A DNA stretch of 64,000 bases, taken from assembly GCA_037576215.1 (NCBI GenBank), contig JBANDB010000009.1, forward strand, positions 2,728,001 through 2,792,000. The letters run 5' to 3'. This document shows positions 34,458 through 45,377 of the stretch, piece after piece (the first letter of the stretch is position 1; every line of letters begins with the position of its first letter). The notes beneath the pieces were generated by a model. The model saw nothing but the letters and a program-made list of their open reading frames with translations, did no database searches and was not told the origin of the DNA. Origin of the DNA: Armillaria gallica. Lineage: Eukaryota > Basidiomycota > Agaricomycetes > Agaricales > Physalacriaceae. The translations under genes and the position numbers were made by a program.

Positions 34458-35182
34458 TGCTCATACATGCGGCGCATGGGTAGTTCAATTCACTCATGCT
34501 CTTAAGGGCATTTTTTCAGTAAACTCGTGTGATCGGTTGGACACTTGTTGACCAATTAGTCAGGTTTAAAGAAATGTATTTACACAAGTCTAATTGGTAA
34601 GAGGTCTAATCTATCGGATCTCCCCTCCTTCCTCACACCTCTTCACAGGTGTCAGCCACTCCAATGCATGTAATCTTCCATATTCAGCATATGTGGTCTC
34701 AGCCTCCCCCTGGGAGTCTCAGCTGTCTCATCTGTGAGTGCGTGCCACAGTCCTGAAGACTCATGGAAACTAACGGGCTAACAGCTTCCTCCCCATGTCT
34801 TTCTTCTCTAGACTATATGTATCTGGTGGTCTCAGCAAGAATGCTTGTCACTCTTGCTGAACCACCAGGTATGCCCTTTTATTTTCTCTTGTCATGTAGT
34901 TCTTTCACTCATGCTCAACAGAGCACCATGTCTTCATACCCTCCCTGGACATTATGGACTTCATTGTACTTCACTATACAGATGACATCGTCATATTGGA
35001 CTATATGGACAATGTACTTAGTTCCTCAGACTTACAGACATTCATACTTTACTTCTTGTTGTACCATAATCTCTCCCTCCTGCTCATACATGCAGCGCAT
35101 GGGTAGTTCAATTCACTCATGCCCTTAGGGGCATTTTTTCAGTAAACTCGTGCGATCGGTCGGACACTCGTCAACCAATTAG
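34458..35182 (+). repeat. Ngaro right terminal repeats B1-A2-B2
   Basis: B1 (34458-34559) and B2 (35081-35182) are 102-bp copies running from TGCTCATACATGC to CCAATTAG, with shared GGGCATTTTTTCAGTAAACT. A2 (34563-about 34935) lies between them and repeats A1. About 145 bp between A2's match end and B2 have no counterpart at the left end. Confidence 0.82.
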
Positions 35183-35862
35183 ATGACCAAATGACACCAA
35201 ACCTCAACTCCCACCTTGCGAGGTCTTGAGGACAAAGGGATGGAAATCAAGAAGTGAAACCTCCACTGAATGAAAGGTAACATAAAAGCTCCCACCCAGA
35301 AAAGAAAGGAAGGTAAGAGAATCCCAAAGCCCAGTGAGGGCTTGGTACTCGTCTAGGAGCCCACTGGGGTCCGGTGTCTCTCTGATCTCAACCTGCTAGT
35401 TTCTGGCAAACCCCCCCAATATTATACCCTTCTAACTGCTTTCTCAGTATGCCTATGGCATAGCTACCCCATTTTCCTTAACATATTTCCCAGCTACTTA
35501 TTCCTCTTGCAGAATACTTCCATTTGTAACAATACTCACACATTACCTTAGTCCTAATCATGTCCCTGTATGCTGGGTCTATCCAGTCAATAACAGGCCA
35601 CCGTTACGCATTACTGAACACTGGGTCATAACCATACAGTACATCTGAACTTACTTGCTATTGTCTGCAACCTTCCCTGACTCTTGTTTCCTATTCGGGA
35701 TCTAGTGTCAGAGTGGAACGGAAAGTGCAGCAGTAGATAATAACTATATACAGTAACAGTAAAATTACAGCTCTGAAGAGGCGCATAATGGTATCAAGAA
35801 AAGATGGTGAATGCAACACAAAGAGAAAGAAAATAAGTTAGTACGTATACAGGCATTGTCGT
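35183..35862. other. Intergenic boundary between repeats and genes
   Basis: No gene or repeat is recognised. It covers the change from AT-rich repeats to the GC-richer gene block and should include the 3' untranslated region of the zinc-finger gene, which ends at 35863. Confidence 0.5.
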
Positions 35863-36765
35863 CTATTGGACTAAGCCTCCCTTGAGGTTTCCCTTCCAAG
35901 CGCCGTGGCCAAGACTGACGTCGACCTGATCGTCTTGGGCCTGTTGATAATACGGCTGAGGCTGATGAATATAATGCCTCTCGATGCCGCCGTCGTTCAG
36001 ACCGATGGCAGAGCCCAGCTCACGGCCAGTCCTCGTCACGTTGATGGGAGCGAGAACGGGAGGAGGACTCTCGTAACCACTGCGATACTCGTTGTCGTAT
36101 ACATATGGTGCCGCGGGAGTAGATGGACCAGAGCTGGCGCTATCGGGAGACGGGGGCGAGATGTGGGAGATGGAATGACGGGAGGAAGTGGGCACGGTGT
36201 AGGTCTGTGGATATTCCTGGTAGGAAGAGGACGGTCGGAAGGAATAGGAACTGGGGAGGTTGTACTGCAGCTCGGGGGACGCCGAGTCTGACGAGCGGAG
36301 GGTGGCGGTTGCTGGGAGGGTCGCTTGAGCGAGCGGTGGGGGCGAGTCGGGCGGGGGTGAATGGGAAGGCTGGCTGTAAAGGCGGGCGGGTTCGAGGGCG
36401 GGTGGGGCGGGAGGCGGTGAGGGAGCGCGTTTGGATGCTGAACCACGGGCCAAACCGGCACGATTATTGCGACGAGAACCGGGTGCGAGGTGAATGCGAT
36501 AACTGGAGGGGTTGAGTATTGATCAACGAAGAAAGGTGGGCACTCACTGCTGCTGCAAATTGTCCTGCCTTGAGCACCTCGTCTCGCATCCTGGAAACGG
36601 GCACTTGTGGTTCCTCTCTCCCGTGTGGACGCGATTGTGCCGTGCTAAGTGGCCGCTGGTCGTGAAGGCACGGTCGCATGTTGGACATACGTGCCGCTTC
36701 TTGGAGGCAGCTGGGGACGGGGACTGGTCATCCCTGTCAAGCTTTGTGTTTTCAGCTCTAGGCAT
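35863..36765 (-). CDS. C2H2 zinc-finger transcription factor (Nrg1-like fingers)
   Basis: Two exons, 36765-36548 and 36502-35863, joined across a 45-bp GTGAGT...CAG intron that splits a histidine codon; the product is 285 residues. Two adjacent C2H2 fingers lie at the N-terminus: C27, C30, H43, H47 (HVCPTCDRAFTTSGHLARH) and C55, C60, H73, H77 (KCPFPGCETRCSRQDNL). The sequence TTSGHLARH-R-HTGE and SRQDN is shared with Nrg1-type repressors of glucose and stress genes in yeasts. The remaining 200 residues are proline/serine-rich and look disordered, as in activation or repression domains. A nuclear DNA-binding regulator is expected. The upstream intergenic region is long (1.8 kb), unusual in this compact block. 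A TTGCAG just before the ATG suggests a spliced 5' leader. Confidence 0.85.
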
Positions 36766-38582
36766 CAGGTCTGCCCTGCAAGGTGGGAGAAGGGAGTCAG
36801 GATGAGATGGGGGGTTGAAAAGACGCGTTTATGTTGCTGTACGTAAATCACAATTTGCTCACAATTTGTTTTCTCTGAAATACAAATAGAAAATATTCTT
36901 ATCACTGAAAGACACGTTCCCCAGCTGCTACTCCGTCGCTTTCGGAGCCGTGTCCGCTAGCGAAGACTCTCGGTATGCCTCCTCCATCCCCATTGACGAG
37001 CAAGCTCGACAGACGCCGCCCAGGAGACAGATTTATTTTGTTTTTATTTCTTGTCGTTGATTGCTTCTCTCCAGGCACAACATAAAAACGTAATCCGCCC
37101 TTCTTCCGAATCACCGACCCATGATAAGCGTCGCCGTTGGATCACCCAGCAGGGTCTCCTACTGGTCTCCTGATGTTCGCACCGGCTGCGCACACATTGT
37201 TCTCCCATTATTACGGTGCATCGTGCAATCATCATGCAAAGGGGGACGTTTCACTCATTCGACAGATCTATGTTTTTCCACCCACTAAGCCCTTTCTGGA
37301 CTCGTATTTCATTTGATTTCTGCCGCCGGCTCGTCCCATCGTCCTCCCTGCTTGCGATCGGACGAACCTGCAGCTACGTCTCGCTAGGAAATAAATGCCC
37401 ACAGGTATCCATAGTACAGCCTAGTACAGCACTCAAGTCTCCCTCAGAGGACGACGACCTCACGCTGTTTCATCTGTTTCATAGGGCCAAAAGGAGCATT
37501 CCCACTGATGGCGGTCTTTCCCCGTGAGTGCCCAACTGACGGTCTAGGCTACGTCACAATCCAAGGCCTCGGTTCGTACGTTATCTTACTACCCGCACAC
37601 TCGCAACGAATCCCAAGATGCATACGAAAATCTTACAGAAGAGAATCTCTTTCGAACCCTGTCTCTTTCCTCCGCCTCGACCCTGCTTTTTCCAAGCCCT
37701 GATTATCGTACCCTGCCAGATCGTCTTCTTATCGTCACCTCTCCCGAATCACCCGGTGCTCTATTCAATGACGTTCCTGAATATATCATGTGCTAACATT
37801 ACGACTAACAATGACCTACATTCATCGACGAATTCGAGATATCCAGCTCTTTCAAGATAGGTTCTAAATCTAGACATCAGACCCTTCATCTAGACACCCA
37901 AATTAACCATACCTCAATGAAATCTCTCTCAATAAAAAAAACCTTGTCTGCATTTCCACTGTCCACATAATGGTTCTCTGTCAACCATTGTCGTAACTGC
38001 GAAGCATCAGACCCACACCTGACGCCGGAAAAACATTACCATGGATGCGACTACGACGGTGTCCGCATTACTTGCCATCCGCTCCCACGCTTCCACTCAC
38101 TGCAAAAGTCGTCAGAATGTTCCATCATTTTCGTTGCATAGTATATGAAAACTCGCCATCTAGGGCATGCCCTCAACCATGCTTTTTCTTATGTCCGCAC
38201 AAACCGACAAATTCATCATCATCAGTTAGAAATCATAAACAATCGTTGTTGCAAAGATGCTTCACGACGCTCTGGAACGGATTCACGGTGGGCTGACCTC
38301 GGGCACAAGTCCGCCCTCCAATCATAGATCGGCAAAGCTATCCGGTCCACGAACATGGAGCACCGCCCTTGAAGGCGAGGATATTATGTGTCTGGACCAA
38401 CAACACAACCCCGGCCCCCGAGGCCGTTATCTATAGGCGAACCTTAGAACCGAAGCTAATACTTGAAGCTTGGCCGTTGAACCGCATAGCAAGACGGAAA
38501 TTAAATATATTAGGTTAGTTATATCCTTCAATTAGCTTCTACGCGTCAAGGTCAGCGAAGGAACCGGGTAAAAAATTGAAGC
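36766..38582. other. Long intergenic region upstream of the zinc-finger gene
   Basis: Neither strand has a frame with a recognisable domain or plausible exon chain. It probably holds the 5' leader and promoter of the zinc-finger gene and the 3' untranslated region of the mL44 gene. No tRNA-like A/B boxes were seen. Confidence 0.45.
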
Positions 38583-39580
38583 TCACGTTAGCTTCCCCTC
38601 TGTCACTGCTTCTAGCCCGCTCAGCTCTTCAGCGACAACTATATCGCTCAACTGACCGGCTACCAGCGGCCCCTGCATCCCGCCCATCCGATTACACGCT
38701 GCCTTCGCATCGCCGTGAAACCGCATCGGCAACCCCACCTGCTCGTCAATCAGCAGATGAGGCAGCAGTCGCGTATGGAATACACGATGTGCCGTCGATG
38801 CACCCTATCCCAATCCAATAAGCTAACCGCAAACAGAGAAAATTCTGAACGCACAAACTGCCTGAAAACCCCACCAACCACAGCGCTGACGGTGTCACCT
38901 TGCACTTTCCACAGACCGAGGCTAGCGCTGGGCCCTTCCACAGCTCCGAATTTTGGGACAGCAGGAACCCATCGCATGATACCCCGATTCCCCATTGCCG
39001 TCCGACGTGCTCCCCCAACACATAGCTATTCAGTGTCCGTGCGACTATCACCTCCAAGTCATCCGATGGCTTCAGCTCAGACGAAGCACTGAGAAGGAGA
39101 AGGAGATATGTCTCGAGTGTACGTCGTCCTGTGTGTCCAATAAGTAACATAGGTATATCCTCCAAAGAAAATCAGACGCACCAATGAAACCGAGTCCGCC
39201 ATTGTGTCCTTGTGCAGCAGCAGGATGGCTCGCATGCGTAAGTATCCGCTGCGCCAGCTCAGGAGGAAATGCAAGACCGGGAAAGAGAGAATCTAGATGA
39301 GAGCTGAACGGATTTTTGGGCGACATTGGTGCTGGCCGACGTCTAGCCTTTTGAGGTTGTTTCCGTGCAGTTGAATTTTTTGTGGACTAGGAACATTATC
39401 GTCACCCTCGTCGGCGTCGTCGACATACACCTCCCTCCGAGGCGCGTTTGTCTCATGAGAGAGTGGTTTTCTCAGCATTGCCGCTGCCGGGCTATACAGT
39501 CTCCGTCCAGACACATTGCTCCCTGACCGCCACGTATAAAGGGAAGAATACCCTGTACAACGACGCAGACAAAGAGACAT
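38583..39580 (-). CDS. MRPL3: Mitochondrial large-subunit ribosomal protein mL44 (RNase III-like)
   Basis: Four exons: 39580-39431, 39386-39182, 39128-38855 and 38804-38583, with introns of 44, 53 and 50 bp. The start MSLCLRRCTGYSSLYTWRSG is rich in Arg/Ser and lacks acids, as a mitochondrial targeting sequence should. The body matches the mL44/Mrpl3 family: SLFPGLAFPPELAQRILTHA, LETYLLLLLSASSEL, NSYVLGEHVGRQWG, KVQGDTVSAVVGGVF and AHRVFHTRLLPHLL. This family has a catalytically inactive RNase III fold and sits in the mitochondrial large ribosomal subunit. In exon 3 the frame must shift by one base between RQWGI and IMRWVPAVP (about 38975-38990), beside runs of G. The rest is intact, so a sequence error is more likely than a dead gene. 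Confidence 0.85.
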
Positions 39581-39760
39581 TCAAGCGCGTCGTCGGAAAC
39601 GTCGTCGACGAGCTGATTTTTGGTCGGTTGTGGATGGGAGAAAAAAGGAATACTATCACGTGTTGGGTCGCGTGACAATATTCCGTCAGGGGCCTTATTG
39701 CATGTCAAACCTACTCCTGCATCCATTTTATTTATCGAGCACGATTACAATAGTATTCTA

Positions 39761-41459
39761 TCATGTAGCTGTTCCGAAAATTTGGTATCTCCTGCAAATA
39801 CTTGGTCCAATCTCGTCATACTGTGCTTTGGTATGACAAGAGGTGTAGAACTCAGGCTACAAACAAGGATCAGTATACCGATAGTTTCAAGAGCGGACAT
39901 CGTACCAAAGAAGCCAATAGAGAACCACCAAACCATACAGCATACCTGTTGAAGCAACATCAAAACGAAATCTAGAAATAGAAAAGTCTTAATACCCACC
40001 TCTGTCGTTTGTGAGAGATAACATCGACTTCCACACCAGAAGACTACAACATAATGAGAATCATCTGCAACATAAACTCTATACGTACCTTTAAAACACT
40101 CCCGCTAGCAAGAACGCTTGCATCCAAGCGTCTATCGACGAGTAGCTTCAGATCACGCTTCAAACGGTTTCCAAAGTGTTGGAACATCGTCGATCCCCCA
40201 GACAGTACGATATTCTGGTCAACGTTTGTTATTTAGCACTATGATGGGCGCTATGAGACTGACCTTGTATAAGCCTCGACGGACATCGATGGGAGATTGC
40301 TGGATAACATCGTCGACGATCTCCGGTAAGGGAGTCAAAAAGTCCGAAGAGTATATTTCAGGGTTGAAGAAGATCTCTGGCGCAAGGAAACGTTCATAGC
40401 CAACGTCTATGCCATATTTCTATGGTGTAGAATCAGACGATGTACACGATAGCGTGTCCATCACATACCCTTCCGGTAACACTATGTTCACCCTCATACC
40501 TCTCAAAGTATTTGTATGGCTCGACGTCGTACTTCCGGAACTCCTTGACGATATCCTGACACACATAGCTGAACGACTCTTTCACCTTGCCCGCGACTTT
40601 CAGCTGATCCTCTGGAGGGACAGTAGCCATCTCGCCTCGTTCCCGAAGGAGGTTCAACACAAACTGAGAAATATCCCTTCCTGCAATGGGGATATGTTTG
40701 ATAGCACTTCCGATGACGTATCCTTCTGCGCAGGGGATAACATGAGTAACGCCATCACCAGAATCAATAACAGTTCCGGTAAGAGTACGGTCTGTGACTC
40801 GGTTGGACGTCCAGGACGCGGCGAGGGCGAGCACAGCCTGGACAGCGATATACAAGCCCTTGATGTTGAATGATTCAAAGAAAATTTCGGCAGTTTGTTC
40901 GCGATTTTCTGGAGCATTGAGCGGTGGTTCAGTCTATCTCTGGGCGTAAGCATTTACTGGACAGTCATCTGACCATAGCAACTCACTAGGAGGAAATGGT
41001 GGTCTTCTGGCTCTGCCCTGAGATATTTGAAGATAGTCTGCTCCCAGTAACGCTCCATGTAGTCCCAGTTGTCTATCATGCCGTGACGGATGGGATAATG
41101 GACGCTATATCCAGGCGTCTTTGCATTTGCTAGAGCCTCATCGCCGATGAAGAAGTCAAGGTCTTCGACACCACGCTTGGATGCAAGATGGCCGGGTTTG
41201 GATGGAACAGCCGGTGCACGAGACGATTGAGCAGCAGTACCACGAGTGGCAATCGCGGTCGGGAATACACTGCAGACTTGCGCGTCTTAGCAATGTAAAT
41301 GGATGCTGCATTGTTACTCACAAGGAAGGATCAGAATTGCCCGCAAACCTTGTATCCAGACCATCGTAAGCAACCAGTGAATACAAAGAGGTAGCAGATT
41401 CACCCTATTTTCGAGTACCCAGTTCCATTATCGCATATAATGGGCGCTAGGTTGGACAT
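39761..41459 (-). CDS. ARP3: Actin-related protein 3 (Arp2/3 complex)
   Basis: Nine exons join cleanly: 41459-41404, 41348-41322, 41269-40987, 40933-40469, 40419-40264, 40214-40089, 40043-40000, 39945-39906 and 39856-39761, giving 430 residues, the usual Arp3 length. Exon 2 is only 27 bp. Diagnostic sequences: [20 protein letters not shown] (phosphate loop), [80 protein letters not shown] and the C-terminus [11 protein letters not shown]. Arp3 with Arp2 forms the pseudo-dimer that nucleates branched actin filaments for endocytosis and hyphal growth. The gene is head-to-head with the enoyl reductase, with 124 bp between start codons. Confidence 0.95.
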
Positions 41460-41583
41460 GGTAGTGGATGGCAAGGCCGATGGATATCCGTAGTAATGTC
41501 TCCAAAACGGTCGAGCCAAGCAAAGACAAACATATCGGCTTTCCGGGCCGTTCGGGAAATGTCGATCTTCACCGTATACCGCG

Positions 41584-43000
41584 ATGAACGCAGCCTTCCG
41601 AGCACGATGGGCACGGTCGTTTTCCACGTCCAGGTTAAGATCGAACCGTGCTATCGTGTATAGTCAGAGCGGTAATCCAGCAGAAGTCCTCAGTGCGATG
41701 ACCTTTCCCAAGCTGGATCCCCCGACGCCATCCACCGTTAATGTCAAGTTCCTGCTCTCAGCAGTCAACCCTGCTGATATCAATGTTATCGAGGGAGTCT
41801 ACCCTGCAAAGCCGCAGCTCGTCCAGGGAACAGGGTCTGAAGGTGTATACATTGGAGGCAACGAAGGCCTGGCCATCGTTACAGCCGTTGGCGAAGGCGT
41901 CGACTCTGTGAAACCCAACGATTGGGTTATTTCGACAAAGGCTCAGGCTGGCACCTGGACTGCAGTCAAGAATATCTCTGCTAAAGAGCTTCTCAAGATA
42001 CCCAACCCGGAAGGACTCAGTGAAGTCCATGGCGCTACTATGACGGTACGCGAGGTATCGAGGTTCTGGTTCCTTCTAATTCTTCTAGGTAAATCCCCCT
42101 ACAGCATACAACATGCTAAACGAGTTTGTTGATCTCAAACCTGGCGACTGGGTCATCCAGAATGGCGCTAATAGTGCCGTCAGTACCACTTTTTGCCCCG
42201 CTTTTCATGCTCATCTCTTGATTAGGTTGGTCAAGCAGCCATCCAAATAGCGGCTGCTCAAGGATTGAAAACGATCAACTTTGTTCGTAACCGGTGTGTT
42301 TACGCTGCCGTTTCGTTACCAACCTGACGAAAGCATTAGCGACAACATTGCCGATCTAGTACAGAGACTTGAGGCCTTGGGTGCAAACAAGGTGTTCACC
42401 TATGACGACCTCAAAGACAGAGAGCTCCGCAAAAAGATCGCTAGCTTGACTGGAAACGCGGTACGTGTCTACTACCAATACCTGACCTATTTTTCATTTC
42501 AAGACACAAGGAAATCCGCTTGGGACTAAATTGTGTTGGTGTGTATGAAGACCTATCTTCTTGACAAGTTGTTCAGTGCTCCCCAGGTGGCCCTGAGACG
42601 ACCCAGATGGTGAAACTCTTGGGCAACAACGCTCATTTGGTATCATATGGTGCGATGTCGAAACAGCCACTCTCGTTCCCGACATCCTTGTTCATATTCA
42701 AGAATCTTACGGCGCACGGCTTCTGGCAACATGGCTGGTATCAACAACGGAGCCGTGCAGATCGTGAAGATTTAATGCGCAAGTTAGTTAACTTGACGTC
42801 CCAAGGCAAGGTGTGTATGAGCAAGCATTATCTATTGCTAGGTGTTAAAAAATGTACAGCTCAAGGAACCTGAGCATAAAGTGGTGGTTATTCCCACTCA
42901 TGAATCCGATGAAGAAGCGACCGCGAGAATCAGGGACGTTTTCAAGACAGCGCAGAGTCATGGAAAGAAAATCTTGCTCAAGCTAGAGAGTTCTTCATAA
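41584..43000 (+). CDS. ETR1: Mitochondrial 2-enoyl thioester reductase
   Basis: Seven exons (41584-42045, 42089-42178, 42226-42293, 42340-42460, 42511-42538, 42587-42810, 42860-43000) give 377 residues; exon 5 is 28 bp. The N-terminus [18 protein letters not shown] is a typical mitochondrial presequence. The body is a medium-chain dehydrogenase/reductase of the Etr1/MECR type: [31 protein letters not shown] with the Tyr used in catalysis, [20 protein letters not shown] (nucleotide-binding fold), [31 protein letters not shown] and FWQHGWYQQ. Etr1 performs the last reduction of mitochondrial fatty-acid synthesis, which supplies octanoate for lipoic acid. All exons join in frame. Confidence 0.95.
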
Positions 43001-43054
43001 TCCCACAAGATGAAATGAAAATGAAAACAAAGTCTGTCATTATTATAAATAATG

Positions 43055-43865
43055 CTACCGCATTTGCCTGTCTTCGAAGAAATGCTGCAAATATTTGACA
43101 TCAGAACGACGGGAAAATCAGTATGGAACATTTGAGTGCCCACCTTGAGATGTCGTAATTGCCATGCACAAGTAAGAATTAAAACCATTATCTGAGCCAC
43201 GCTGTACCATACGGCCCGCCCATTGGTAGCCTCGCTAAGATTCCTGTAATCCGCCTCCCGCTCCCGCTGATACTGCTGCTCCCGTCGGATATCCTCGAGT
43301 TTTTGGTTCAAGTCGCGCACTTTGGATGCAAGCTCAGAGACATGCGATCTATCTTGCTCTATGTTGGCTTTTGTCTTGCCAACGACGATGTCAAGGTAAA
43401 GGCGAATGTGGGTACTGGAGAACCAGGACGTGTAGTTGGTGGAGAGGCAGATAGAATGGTCCCCTGCATCATGCGACGTGAACGTGAAGCGGCCTTCGGA
43501 GGGACCTTTTGTTTTGACAACGGATTCACCGCTCTCTACTTCCTGAATAAAGTAAATGAATACGTGTTCGGTACATAATGCCTTGAGATGTGTACCTCGA
43601 CATCGACGTGTATTCCAAGTTTATCGTCAGATATGTATGCCTGCTGGAGGCTCTGACCATTCGAGGGCACGGTAATGACCTTGACATTGGTGAGAAACCG
43701 TCGACAGGAAAGTGAAGAAAACACGTTACCTTCGACAACAGTGTCTGTTGGTAACTCCTCAATGAAACAGCGCTTTTCGTTGGCGTCGAGATAGAAATGG
43801 AGAGCATTGGCGACAGCAAAGGAGAACGAAAGAAAGCAGAGCGAGAGGAACGGATGGCGGCGCAT
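43055..43865 (-). CDS. p24/emp24 family cargo receptor (GOLD domain)
   Basis: Exons at 43865-43730, 43679-43596, 43542-43144 and 43084-43055. A signal peptide (MRRHPFLSLCFLSFSFAVANA) is followed by LHFYLDANEKRCFIEELP, the GOLD domain start of p24 proteins. Then come FTFTSHDAGDHSICLST, a luminal coiled coil (VRDLNQKLEDIRREQQ), a transmembrane helix (VWYSVAQIMVLILTCAW) and a short cytosolic tail, HFFEDRQMR, with the FF pair used for COPII binding. p24 proteins cycle between ER and Golgi. In exon 2 the frame needs a one-base shift within GAGCCTCCAGCAGG (about 43640-43650), between RALEWSE and QQAYISDDK. An upstream in-frame ATG at 43880 is possible. The start lies 60 bp from that of the divergent Caf40 gene. 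Confidence 0.85.
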
Positions 43866-43924
43866 GGTCGAGGAAGACAAACAGAGTGTGACAAGTGTGA
43901 CAGGGTTCCTCGTTGTCTCCTACG

Positions 43925-45082
43925 ATGATGGCGTACTACTCCCGCCCTTCGTACGCCGCCGAGACTCCTCCGCCAGCAAATATCGCTCATCCCGTCCCTC
44001 ACCAGTCCGTTGCACCCTATCTTCCCAATGCCAGCTCTCACAGCTCCATCCCTGCCCACCTCTCCACATATGAAGACGGCAAAATCTACGCTCTGGTCAT
44101 CGAGCTCATGGACCCCATGGCGAGAGAGGGTGCATTGCTCGAGCTCAGCAAGAAGAGAGAGCAGTACGATGACCTGGCCTTGGTTCTATGGCATTCGTTC
44201 GGTGCGCCGTCTATTCTGTTCTGTAAACTTAGCTTGACGCCGCCCAGGCATCATGCCGGCCTTGCTGCAGGAAATTGTGTCTGTATACCCGCTACTCTCG
44301 CCGCCGAATCTCACTGCCCATGTCTCTAACCGGGTCTGCAATGCCCTTGCCTTGCTGCAATGTGTCGCCTCCCACACGGACACGCGTCAACTCTTCTTGA
44401 ATGGTCCGTGCATTTTCCTTCGGCGCGACATGGGCTCATACTTTACTTTTTGTAGCGCATATACCTCTTTTTCTATATCCTTTTTTGAATACCACCTCCA
44501 AAACGCGCCCGTTCGAATATCTTCGGCTTACTTCTCTGGGTGTTATTGGGGCGCTTGTCAAGGTGAGCCCTTTCCCATGCATCTATAATCATTGTAATCT
44601 CATATACACCAGCAAAACGACAACAACACCGTCATACACTTTTTGTTATCTACCGAAATTATCCCTCTCTGCCTGCGCATCATGGAAACCGGTTCGGAGC
44701 TGTCGAAAACGGTGGCTATTTTCATCGTCCAAAAGATCCTCCTCGACGAAACGGGTCTAACTTATATCTGCCATACCTACGAGCGATTCTATGCGGTAGG
44801 GACCGTCCTGAGCAACATGGTCAGCCAACTCGTCGAGACACAGGCTGTCCGACTACTCAAACATGTTGTTCGGTGCTATCTCCGCCTTAGTGACAATTTG
44901 CGGGCAAGGGAAGCCCTGAGAGCCTGTTTACCAGAGCCGCTGAGGGATCAAACATTCAATACCCTTCTCAAGGTCGGTATTCCATACATCTACTAAACAA
45001 CATCTAATCTCGTTTTTGACAGGGAGACATGGTCACGAAGAGATGTTTGACGACCTTGCTTACTAATTTAAATGAACCATGA
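43925..45082 (+). CDS. CAF40: CCR4-NOT complex subunit Caf40 (Rcd1/CNOT9)
   Basis: Five exons (43925-44201, 44248-44403, 44456-44562, 44613-44972, 45023-45082) join in frame to 319 residues. After a Pro/Ala/Ser-rich N-terminus, the armadillo-repeat core is very conserved: [84 protein letters not shown] and [15 protein letters not shown]. Caf40 is a peptide- and nucleic-acid-binding subunit of the CCR4-NOT deadenylase, which controls mRNA decay. The second ATG at 43928 could also serve as start. Confidence 0.95.
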
Positions 45083-45377
45083 TGCACTTCGCTTATTTCG
45101 CTTATTTCCATCATCTATATATTGCTAGCTTCGGGGCGACAGTATCATATTTGTAGTACAGAACAAAATATTGTATAATAATTGTTGAGTAGCTTGTTTG
45201 CAATGGAAGTAGATTATCGTATCGCACAAGGGAGAAGGGACAGTGTTATGCATTATGTTTGCAGGAATGGAATCACGGACCAGTAGTCTTGTTCTTAGAT
45301 CGAGAGAATCGATATGATGTTAAATACCGTCCGAGACAACATTATTGACACTATTCTATGACCAAATAAAAAGGGAG
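45083..45377. other. Intergenic region between convergent genes
   Basis: The tails of the Caf40 (+) and beta-COP (-) genes face each other here. No frame or RNA gene is visible; AT-rich segments probably hold both 3' ends. Confidence 0.5.

Larger units (their letters stand above)
29688..35182 (+). mobile_element. Tyrosine-recombinase retrotransposon, Ngaro-type (DIRS order), defective
   Basis: The coding order is gag, reverse transcriptase, RNase H, tyrosine recombinase, with no protease or DDE integrase. The termini are split direct repeats: A1 at the left end (29688-about 30068); B1 (34458-34559), A2 (34563-about 34935) and B2 (35081-35182) at the right. A1 matches A2 and B1 matches B2. 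This A1...B1-A2-B2 layout defines Ngaro/PAT-type elements, which integrate through a circular intermediate using the recombinase. Coding parts are broken by stops, frameshifts and CpG-type transitions, so the copy is inactive. The coordinates of the A repeats' right ends are approximate. Confidence 0.85.

Noticed and set aside
38715..39092. Plus-strand frame overlapping the mL44 gene
   Set aside because: The minus strand carries a recognisable mitochondrial ribosomal protein with proper introns.
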